DNA of 64,000 bases, taken from NCBI RefSeq assembly GCF_963576615.1, contig NC_088711.1:16834182-16898181 (forward strand), written 5' to 3'. The notes under the pieces are model-generated. The model was not told where the DNA came from. It ran no database searches and saw only the letters and a program-made list of their open reading frames with translations. This document shows, piece by piece, positions 37,401 through 49,400 of this stretch (positions are counted from its first letter, which is position 1; every line of letters begins with the position of its first letter). Source of the DNA: Watersipora subatra (lineage: Eukaryota > Bryozoa > Gymnolaemata > Cheilostomatida > Watersiporidae). A program made the position numbers and the translations under genes.

Positions 37401-40400
37401 GTTGTATGTAGGCCTAACTACTCTCTTGCGGATATGGTCATCCAACCCTTCTTCTGTTGTATGTAGGCCTAACTACTCTCTTGCGGATATGGTCCTCCAA
37501 CCCTTCTTCTGTTGTATGTAGGCCTAAATACTCTCTTGCGGATATGGTCCTCCAACCCTTCTTCCGTTTTATGTAGGCCTAACTACTCTCTTGCTGATAT
37601 GGTCCTCCAACCCTTCTTCTATTGTATGTAAGGGTTTCTGTTTGTAATATTGGCCTACCATTGCCTAAGTTAGTTAGATTTAATGGCAGCAGAATCTATT
37701 CTACATCAAATGGGTGAAGCTGCTGCTACCTGCTCTATGTAGATGGGAATTATCCTGGAATTCACATTAACATTCTAATAGCTTTTGCCAGTAGGCGATC
37801 TTGAACCAAGCAGAGCTGCCTGGTCATTGCTATTACGTTATGAAACCTGCTGGATGGAGTTGAAAGCATTTGATATCCCATTAATGATAAGTTCAAATAG
37901 AAGAACAAGAACTGATAGAAATAAACTGTTTGTCTTTATATCGGTCTCATTCCGTAGTGCCATCAGGCGCCTTCCAAGTTTCATAATTGGGGATGAAATG
38001 GTTTAGTTTCACCAGATACATGTTTTTAGTCTAGCATTGTCCATTGATAGTCATTAATTAATGATGTTTTCATTTTCTGTCTCTGCCTTTGTTGTCCTTG
38101 TTGTTAACATGATTGATAGGAGTGGTTTATTGCTAGTCATCCGATTGTACAGTCTAATCTAATCATTGCTAGCAGCCTCTCTTGCTGTTGCCTCTCATAC
38201 TTCTCCATCTCTAGCCTTCTCCTGTCCTCTTCCATCGCGTTCATACTGCTGATGAACTGCTGACCAGGGTTAACTCAGCTACTGATATTCGCTACATCAG
38301 CGACTATTAAGAGAAGCCTACAAATGTTGGCTAGCAAGAACAGAAACCTTTCAAATACTTTTCTGAGAAATTGCCTGTCAGGCTAGCGGAGTAGGCTAGA
38401 TGTAATCTCCTTCTGCCCCTCGACCGACACGCAATCACTGCTGTGTTTGTGCATGTGACACCAAGTGCCTTATTACCCGCCTGTATTGATCCTGTGCATT
38501 TCTTCACTGCTGAAAGCAGTGAAAGACCGTGGCTAGTTAGTGTCCTCATAACACTTTGTGATATTTCAAGAGTTTTCCTATAATTAGAGAGTCAGTCGGA
38601 AGAGGTACTAGCTGCCTTTTATGAGAATCGTAGCGACAGGGTAGCGTCTAGCTTATATCTATGTATAAAAATATACTGTTTTGCCAGCTGAACTTTGAAT
38701 TAGAAGTGACACTTCCAGGATGGCAGCAGAATGTTTGAATCAAATAGTTGTTAGCTGTTCTGTTTACAAACGTCAAACAATTCAGTTTGACTCAGTGACT
38801 GTCAATAAAGTAGAGTGGAACTTCTCTATCAATTATCTATTGACATTTCCCATACTTGACCATCATGGTAGCATCATTTTTTGATTAAACTTTCCAATCT
38901 ACTGGTAATAACCAATTTATCTTCATTATTCAGCCTCTTGTTTTTGATGCAGTTTGATCAAAGTTTGCTAGCCAAACTAGTAGAGCTGTTTGCTGGACCA
39001 CATCTACTAAGCTTGGTTGGAGTTCTGAGATCAACCCAATTGCCGACACTTATATTTAAGATGATCCATCCGCTTGCTAATATAACTATTGTTTTTTATA
39101 TATGCGTTTCGCAACAACAACCTAGCACAGGACCGTTCATAAATATGGTTACAGTCTTTTGTGAGGCAATGGGGTTCAGTAGATTTTTCAGTTACGTCTA
39201 GGTACAGGTACAGGATCATTTTCAGGTACATCTAAGAGACCACAGCACAGTTTGACAATTGGTTTTTGGCTAGAATGGCCATGGTATCAAACCTTTCAAC
39301 ATTTGTAAATGCGGTATATGTATATATATACTTGTAGTTCCACAATAAGAACATCAAATTTAATATCAAATGTTAAAATTATTTGAATCTGAAAGTTTTT
39401 ACAACAAAAGCGGAGTGTGAAGTCGCTTTTAGCCAAAGTATTGTTTAACCAACTGTCTATCGGTTCGTTTGCTTTACACAACTCTACCTACTAGGCACTT
39501 GTCTTCTTCCATGAGGCCATCAGAAATGTGCAACAGTAGAAAGGGAAGGGGGGTATTTATGCTTTCGGAAACGATTAGAATGTTTGGTTATCTATCATTT
39601 GGTAAACATTTTAAAATGGTCAGATGTTTCTGGTTCGCATAATTTGTTTGTTGGGGCTTGATTATCTTGTTTTGGGTCTTGTATTGCAATTAAGCACTTG
39701 CTATATCGGCCGATCATTCTATGAACAATGATTATGAATTTTAATAGATTTACACGATTATCTTGCATCCAAGCGGCACTTGCACTCGAACAAGCAGCTC
39801 ACATTTTGAATGTTATGACATGCGGACAGAAGAAAAACTTTATTGAAAAACCGTTGTCACGTTAACGTGCCCCAAATTAAGATAGTAGCTATTCAACACG
39901 TTGTCTGTCCCAGCAAAGTCGAAGAGCATGATTCATTATATCCATTAGCCTCTATGCAAACATAGGTTATCCTTGCCATTCTATTGTCATCTGTTAGAAA
40001 AGTTAGGCGTCTTTCGGGTTTCAAATATGACATAACATATATGACAAAATATCCACTATATCGACTCCATGAAATGGAGGGGTCTTGTATATTATCTGAC
40101 TCTTCGGCAATTATGCTATCAATGACCTGTGACTCAATCAAATAAGGCAATTACGCCTAAACCAAAAGTTATAAGACTAGCTTAAGCCTGGTTCCCATAT
40201 CGGTTGGGAGACTCCGGCTGTAACTTGCGCAGCAAAACGCTTGCAACGCTACGCTCGGCGGCATATGTTCACATAAAAGCTGCATCGCTAAACATAATTG
40301 CGTAATCAAATAAAATGTTCACTCATCATGCCGTTCCTATAATGGCGACCTTCACCCGTACAGTGCATTTCGGGAAGGTTTTGTCTGCGGCCTGTTGCAA

Positions 40401-43400
40401 AATTTGAACAGCGCTAAACTATTGCGTTGCGGCCGGCAACTACCGGCAGTCCTCGGTGGTACCCGGCACGTAGGTTCCCATTTCATCGCTAATAGCCTGC
40501 GGTGCTGTCGCGGATGCTTTGCGACGGACATGGTAACCAGACTTGAGGTTTTCGTAGCCTGAAAGTATATAAATACTTACATAGACTTCCAGGCAGAGCA
40601 TTTGCTGTTGCATCACCACACATGGGCCTATGCACTGTTAATAAATCCTACTCAACTTGTTTAACGTCTACCCAGATCAAAGCAAAAGCTGACTTCGTTT
40701 AGAAATTTATGCCGTTGGAATTGTACGTCTGGTTGGTATTAAAATTGCCAGTGATTGGTATTTGTGCTGTACGTGGTTGGAATCTGAATGCTTCCTATGT
40801 ACCCAATGCAATTCAGATTTGAAGGGAGTTTGAAAGCATCCTTGATATCATCAGCTGTGTAATAGCTTTTGGAAGTCAGCACTCTTCCAAGCTGTGAGGA
40901 CACCTAATATCCCGAGTAGTAATTATGTATGCTCCATCTTATATTTTACAGATATTCAAGGAAAGCTGCAGGCACAGTTGAGATGTCTTGACGACAAGCT
41001 AGAGAACCAGTCGAGTATGGTGTCAGAGATTCAGGAGTTTTTTAAAAAGAGAGCCGAGATAGAATTTGATTACTCCCAGCGACTAGAAAAGCTTGCCAGA
41101 CAGTGCATAGCCAAACAGAAACAGGAAAAACTCAAGTATGGCTTCTCTTTTCTGCTTATAAGATATCTGTGAATTATGAGTTGTCTATTCTTGTGCATCT
41201 GTAAGCTGTGTGTCTTGCTGTACAGCGTGTCATTAAAATATCAATTTCTAATTAAATTGAATCATTATCTGGTTGGCGTGTTCTTTCTAAATCAATACAT
41301 TTTTGAAAGATCATTTTAATATGTTAGTTAGATTATCAAGTTGTTTCATTTTAAATTTGATTGCAAGGAATTAAGTTGCTCACTCAAACTTTGGAATACA
41401 AATTCAATCCTTTCCCATATTTTTTCATATGTCGAACACATATTCTCATACAAATACACTGTAGTTTGTCTTATTTGTTTCAAAACTATAAATAGCTTTT
41501 AATACTTTAAATGTTTAATATTTAAAATAGTTACATATAACATTAAAGTATATGCATTGTATAAAGTTACAATTATAATGTAACTTTATATTATGAAATA
41601 TATAATTAACCTATATATTGTTTATAAACAATTGTAAAAACATAAATTTCGTGCAAAAATGATATTCATCAAATACTCGTCAGTAAAAAGGTTGTCATTG
41701 CTACTTTACCTTGAATGCAAGTGTAAGCTAGGCAATACGTAAGTTGGATATTTGAGTGAGTGATAGAAATACTCACTACTGTTGACACTAAATATAGTCT
41801 AACCTAATTTAAACTTTTTATTATTTGCAAGTTAAATTTGTTTATTTCTACCAGCTTTTTTATTTACCGGATTGAAATATTTTGAGTTTTTCATCTGTCA
41901 TCCAATAAAAATAACAAATGAAAACGGATATTTGATCAAATTTAATGTCATATACCAAAAAGGTTTTTGTTATGTTTATAGATAATCGTAAGGTATGTTT
42001 TGGCTGTATTTTTAGGATCAAAAACTTTACTAAACTTTCAATGTTATCTTGAATTGAATCATGGTGTGACATCGGCGTGACTTTTAGAGACGGTTTGCTT
42101 GACTGCGCTGAATAAACTCTTTTGTTGAGTGAATAACTCCATGTTCAGAATGTCCTTTGATACAAATTGTAAGTGCAAGGCTGTATTGAATAGTACCAAC
42201 TAGACACCTAGTAGTTTTGTCTAGGTAGCTGGATGAGACTGGGTCCACTAAAGTTTATTCTGCTTTGAAAGGCTAATAACCTCGGTAGCCAACCAGGATG
42301 AGGGAGGGTTGTCCAGAGTCCCATTCTATTTTATATTTCTATTTCTATCCAATCAATGATTGCTTTATGTATTGCGCAACACCAGCTAGTTACCTGAATT
42401 ATTATTACACCATAATCCAGCATGGGCTATGCTTTCTATAGATTTGCGTTGAGGCATATGGCACCGTGTTGACAGACAGGCTTTGTGGTCGCGTCCTTTA
42501 TAAGCAATACAACAAATGCGTGTTCGTGTACAACGGATGCAGCCCGCTGCAAAATATTGCGAATACACTTTTGTGTGTTGGAAAAAAAAATCTCATTACA
42601 GATTGCTTTTCATAGTTTTATTTATACCTTTCATTTAGCTTACAGCTTTAAGGTCAAGGACTAGTCAGTGATGCTTATCACTAACTTTAGGAAGTATTTC
42701 TTATTTTGTAAATAAAGATCATACTAATAGTACATCAATATTAACTTCTGCAACCAACCAATTTATGCATAAGATTCAGTTTTCCTGCTATAACACTCAT
42801 CAAATGTATGTAGTGTTTCTAGCTAGTATGACTAGAAAGTCCGCCATTGCTTCTCGCTTATCCATATATTCTAGCGACTAATAGCGGTGAGACAGTCGTC
42901 ACTAGGGCTTTCGGTGATGAAGCAGAAGATTCGCGCCTCAAATAAACACGTGAGGTAAATTCGGCTGCTGCTTGTTCAACAGCGCGAAGCGTGTTATTTG
43001 TTTTTGGGTTGTTTATATATTCGCTGTTAGGCACATGCTAAAATGAGAAGTATTTTTCCTCTGATAAACAGCTCAAAGCATATGGGGTGGAATTTAATCA
43101 TACGTTAAGTTCTTTTTGGATGCTTTGAAGAATATGGCATTGAAACCTAGTCAAATTTGGTATCATAGGACATAACTGAACAGATTTTGTCCATTAGTTG
43201 ATGGTAATTTCTTACATAGTCGAGTGTTGTACAAGAATTGAAAAAATTTCAAGAAGTGATGTTACGTTGATGGTTAGCTCTCGCTCCAGCCTAGAAAATA
43301 GTCTGTGTCTTTAAAAATGGCCCATTCTGGTTCTTCAATTGAGATGTGTTGATTGATATATAATCACAGCATTATGTGTAAATAATCAAGTTGGTTTAGG

Positions 43401-46400
43401 TCTTCAGATGACTCTTGACTACTCTACAAATGTCATAGCACGAGAAATATTAAATTAATTTGTGTTTGTCCACTTAGAATATTATCTCATAACAAACCAT
43501 GGAATCACTTTTGTTCCTCTGTCGTTGTTTACTGGCTCTGGCCATTTTCGAACTCAGTTTTCTCTCAGTTTGTTTATGTAAAACACAAACCAATTTGTAA
43601 TTTATGCATAGATAAAATACCAGGCCAAAAGATTGACCAGGTAAATAATAATTGGTTGTAGTAATAAACAATTTTATATTTGTATCTCCCACAACCAATA
43701 TTGCTGACTTCATGTTCAGTCATTTGAATGATCGTTAATTCTTTGCAGTCTGATAACAAATCTTGGATGTGTTGATCAAAATTGATTGGTTTTATTTGGC
43801 TAAACCTTTTTAAAAATTATTCGTTGCGAGAAAGTGAAATCTCAGCTTCTTGTTTCAGCTCCAACTTTTCTCGTAAGCAGCTTGTAGCTTAGATATAGCC
43901 AGTCTCGAAGCCTTTTTAGAATCAGGGAAAATTAAACTAGGTGGACATTGATGTCACTTCAGCGAACTTTAGAAGATGGTATAAAATAATTCATGAATTA
44001 TTTTATTGTTGAAGAGATGAGTTGATGAAAAACACTGAAATAGGAATGGATATGTTTATGAATGTTTTTTTTTTGAAAATAGAAAAAGGTAGTAATTGAT
44101 TTAATAAAAGTAAACTGGAGGCATCGACGAAGGACATGTCGTGGACACGTCGGGAAAGTTTGCAGCTGTCAAACTTTCTCGATATTTCACCAAGCATCGA
44201 CGACAGCCTTTCAAATGTGAACCATTTCGACGATAGTAATTTGCAGTTGCTGATAGCGTGATTTATTTATTTCCGCTTATGACCGTTGCTGCGGGACTAG
44301 TATTTGATTTCAATTATGCGAAAACAAAGAGGCTTCTTCATGAAGATTTAAAAAGCAAAATGAGAACACTACGTCACAGATGCAAACGCCGGATAGGTTT
44401 GTGGTAGTGTTAACATCGTTATCATCGTTACGTCATTATCATATCATTGTGGAATCACTGCCGAGATACGCCGATATAGTGTGAACCAGCCTTTAGGAGT
44501 CATTTGCCATATATATGCCTGTTCGATTTTACTGCCGTTTGGTCATCTGTCAGTCGGCCAAAGAAAATTTACAACTATTTTATGTGTTGGCAAGCAATCG
44601 CAGCAACCGACGAGGAAAAGTGAGAATGTCATATGACAGTGAGGAATGCGATTAATAAAGTTATATTTTGTTATTTTTGAAACAAAGTGTTTAGTTTTCT
44701 ACACCTATATTTTGTTGTTTGTCTGATTGGCACATAATAAACTATTTGTACTGTAGCATTCGGTGTCTGACCTAAATCTAGCAAACTTAAACATAAAAAC
44801 TGTAAAAACAAATTGAAAATGTTGTAACCTATAAGCAGATTTTAAAAATTGTCGAGCTATCAAGGATAGAAGAATGAATGTAGTGACTGTCAGTAAAATA
44901 CCAAGTTAAGACGACTCCAGTAACATCACACCATGTAATTCAAGGACCATGTCGACTCATAACCAGTCTTTTGGAACCAAATGAGGTAGAAATTTGATGA
45001 AAATCTGTAGACACGTGTCACATTCACTGTCAGGTGTTCCAAATCATAAGCCTTCTAAATTTAGGCTATCTCATTCATGGCTAACCATTGCTCAGTAGAT
45101 ACAGATAATTAATCTTTGGTCTACTTGCAGGATTACAGATTCATTGCTGTAAATATTTGTATGAGCTAGTGATGAATGTTTTATTGCCGTTCCAGAAGAG
45201 AGTCTTGGATGATCATGTCAACCTATACTTGTTGGCAGCACATAATCGGCATCACAAAGCAGCAGAGCAGAGACCATAGTGTCCTTAGCGATGTCTATGG
45301 CAATGCCATGTTTCAACGACTGGCTGATATCAATGAGGACTCGCGCCGGCTTTTCTGCAAGGTAGGGATCCAGCAAGTCATTGCTAATTTTGCCTTCATT
45401 TTCACATTGTCAACTCTTTCTGAAATAGTCTTTATCAAAAATATTGTTATTGATATCAAGAAGAAAAGTTGAGAAAACATCGCATTTAAAGATAAATTTA
45501 CACAAAAAGTTTTTGCAGATTTTATAAGAAAGTGACGATGTTTTTTATCATTTGCAATTGTTTTGATGTTTGAGGGAATCTGATTGCCAGGATGTTTCTA
45601 GATCAAAGTTGATAAAACCTGATCGCAATTAAAACACTCAGAAAGAAAATGTGCAAAATGGTGTCACTAGTGGTTATTGTTGCAGTAGCTCATATTGACT
45701 ATTGGGTTCAATTTGTAGTCTTAAGCGTTTCTATTCTGTCGGTCTCATGGCAACTATAGATGTCATAATCACACTTTCGCTTGATCTGAGTTTTAATCGT
45801 GATCAAAATTACTCAATTTTAATCTTGAAACATCCTGGCAGCCAGATCACCCCAAACATCAAAAACAATTGCAAATGATAAAAAATACCACTACTTTCTT
45901 ATAAAATGTGCAAAAAATTTTAGTGTAAGTGTAGAAAAACGCTTGGCTGACGATTCGCAGTAATAAATGGCTAATAAATGATAAATTGTCTGAAACCACA
46001 ATAAAATCATAATTCCATTTTTGTCATGGTTGGGATTTCTGGCAGTTGTACAGGTCAGCCAATGAGAAAGTTCGTAGTTGGCAGGTCAGCCAATGAGAAA
46101 GTTTGTAGTTTTACTTCCTCAACACCATCATGGATCTGAGCAGCCAACAAGGAAGTGTTTGTTCACAATTGTGGGACTTGCCTTTTCTAACCATCGTTAC
46201 ATGGTCCGCGTATGAAAAACATTGTTGCGAGCCACTGAACATCCATGCGAAAAAGAGGGTTTCTCACGAACACTCCTCATGCAAGCCGCCATCTGGATCA
46301 CCCTTGAGCGGTGTATGCCACTGTTATTGCTCCTTTGATTTACAAGGCATCGTCGTGTATATTCATGATCGAATACTGAATTGTCAGTAGCTGAAAGAAG

Positions 46401-49400
46401 CGGTAAAAATATTGCATCTACTTTATCACGACAGAAAAAGAGCTAAGGGTTATTTACCCACAATGCTTAGTATTTACAGTCCGAGTAGCACTATGTATGT
46501 AATACGACGAGCTGGAATAAATTGCTGACATGAGCCTTAAAAGATTTCTTTAACGAATATTTCTGTTAGTGGTTGTTAGTTGGAACAGCCCCAAGTGAGT
46601 CTTGCAAAATATTACTATTTCCGTGGAAATGCTTGCCAGAATCTAATATTGATGTCAATTGCTGACCGTGTGAAAAAATCTATTTGGAGAATGACTGCTC
46701 ATTGAAACCGATTGTGCATGAGAGAGTATATATATATGTCATATCTGTCAACTCTATTGTGTATTGTTTGAGCAACATCGTCAGACTTAAGCTGTCATCA
46801 TGTAGCGGGCAGACGGGAGGTTTTCATCAAGTACATGAAGGACGAGGATTTAGCTACTGTTGAATTTTTCAATGTATCATCGTCTTCCGTCATGACAGCT
46901 TGTTGTTGTCGGACTACCAGTGGGTATCTTTGCTTGGACTCCCCTTAGCGACACAGTGTGACATGACTCTTGAGAGTGAATATTTAAGGTTGTTGTTGCT
47001 ATACGCTGCCTGTCTATTGCAGAGCAAGGAGGCGGCCTTGACCTCTCATGATGAAATATATAAAGTGCTTAATGAGTTGCAATCAGTAAGTATTTAAGGT
47101 TGTTGGACTTGCCCTGTGACCTTGCCAGCATGGTGTGAAGGTTTGTTGGTGTTTGTTAACATCACAGGAGTGTTATATTGAAAGTGTATTCTAGTTAACA
47201 CATCTGGCTCACAGAGTTACTTTTTTTAATTAAATACAGCAATAGATGAAGGTTTGTTCCTAAGCCGACACTTGTTGACACTTGTCACCACTATTTATAA
47301 GTTTCACTTATCACAATACAAATGGTCAGTGAGCATTTGTATTATTTTATCTGAAATTATTACTGGATATGCTGCCAACTATTCCTCTTTTATAAATTTT
47401 GTTTCTGATAAACTAACTGGCCTTCTATTGTATTAAATTACAATTAAATTACTCAAACTTCATTTTGAGAAAAAAATTTACACTTTGTATTTTACTTACA
47501 ACTTTGTTCCTCGATCAATATATACAGGTAATACATGTAATACAGGTAATACATGTAATACAGGTAATATAGGTAATACATGTAATACAGGTAATACAGG
47601 TAATACATGTAATACAGGTAATACAGGGAATACAGGTAATACAAGTAATACATGTAATACAGGGAATACATGTAATACAGGTAAAACCTGTAATTCAGGT
47701 AATACATGTAATACAGGTAAAACCTGTAATTCAGGTAATACATGTAATACAGGTAATACATGTAATACAGGTAATACATGTAATACAGGTAATACATGTA
47801 ATACAGGTATATGTTAACAATATCTCACAGTGAAATAAGGGGTTTATCTCTGTATACATAACATTCCATGTGACATTCCATCACATCCATCTGTCCTCTT
47901 CACTGCATCTGATCAGTTATGAGCATCCTTGAAAGCAACTATTATCTCATCAGCTAATTATTGACTGTCACTAACCAGTAAGAGCATCTTTCAACGCTTG
48001 CATGTGCCTCCTTCAGACACCTATTAAAGCTAGGCGATGCACTCTCTCTATCTAGCAGACATATGCAATTTATTTTCAGATCTTTTAAACTGCCGCCGAA
48101 TGATGACACGGAATATGACAGATTTTATAGATTAGATCTAACATAATTGCTAACATTAAACATGTTTTGGAGTAAAATCACATGCAGTTGAGAGTTGATA
48201 GTCATGACACGCAGCGCAATTAAGCTTAAAATAATCCTGATACGAATTATGAGGGTGGGTGCTGTACGTATCCATCCACGTATACATCCACGGGGTCTTT
48301 TCTTAGTGCCAAAAGCTAGCCGAATGTGCTGTTATTCTCAGTTGATCGGGAATTGATTAATTATCTCTGCTTGTCAGTGAAGTAATTTTCTAGCCAATTT
48401 TGCTTATTTGCTATTAACTCTATGGACAGGGCAAGTTTATGCCAGCAGATTGAGAGATTGAGATATAGTTCAGTGAAAGTAATTTGTGACATGTGGCATC
48501 ACTGCCTTAAGAGATGTTCAATAGATTTTTGTGTTGAACATCCAATCGAGACAAAGAGTCAAGTGTTGAAAAAAAATTAATGACAAGCCGAGGTACATGA
48601 GAGTAGAAATTTTTTAATCATGTAATTGATTAATGAAAAATGTCTTGTCATTAAAAACAACTTTGGGCATTGGTGGTCAGTTTGGTTGCTGGCCAAAATC
48701 TGTGTAGACCGGTCTTTACACTTGATATTTCAATAGCGGATGATTTGGGATCATAAATTTTACATCGTTCATCTACACGCCGATTTCACTTTTTGCCCAT
48801 AGCCTTTTTCCCAATGGCTATGATAGTCTGTTGATGCCGGTCTCTCTAAATGACTCACTTCTGTCTGTCTGTCACAGGATATGAAGGAGTACCACGTCTA
48901 CAACTCACAAGCCAAGCAGGCTGAGGCAAAGCTAAAGACCACTGAGGCTCTGAGGGTCAAGGTTGAACAGCAGGCTAGCCAAGATTCCAGAAGACTCAAA
49001 ACATTGGACAAGCAAAGAGAAAAGGTTTCCTATTAGATTATTATTTACTGCATGCTTGGGCAAAAGGAAGGGAGAAAACAGCCTTTGTTTGTAATGGTAA
49101 ATGCATGTAAAAGTTGATGGCTGGTGGAAGGAACAAGCGAAACCAGCTTTGTGACCGGCTCCTATTTCTCTGCTTACATAATTGTTGCTAGGTAATTTAT
49201 ATAGCAAGATCATAAATTGTGGTTATTATGCGTCTGCATTGCTTTTCATGCATCTTTCCATTTAGACCAGCTCTAGCACTGTCATTACACTGTCATCACC
49301 CTAGTCATGTTACAGCCATGAATAAGGAAGTGCTTTTGTATTCCCTGTGTAGGTGTGGTGCATACTGGGTGTGTCTCATGCATTCTGATTCCAATCCTAT

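Larger units (their letters stand above)
22499..40951 (+). other. First intron of srGAP, 18.5 kb, repeat-rich
   Basis: Apart from the alternative first exon at 36985, no coding exon is supported. It contains a SINE-like copy, foldback and MITE elements, and 21-bp and 55-bp minisatellites. Confidence 0.7.

Noticed and set aside
37171..37630. CRISPR-like array of regular repeats
   Set aside because: The 55-bp units are contiguous without unique spacers, and the genome is eukaryotic; it is a minisatellite.
46130..46390. 86-codon open frame starting MDLSSQQGSVC
   Set aside because: Lies in a srGAP intron; phases do not fit the flanking exons and no homology is recognised.
47485..47817. Open frames on both strands with NTGNTC and YLYYM repeats
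   Set aside because: Generated by the 9-bp minisatellite, whose period divides by three on both strands.
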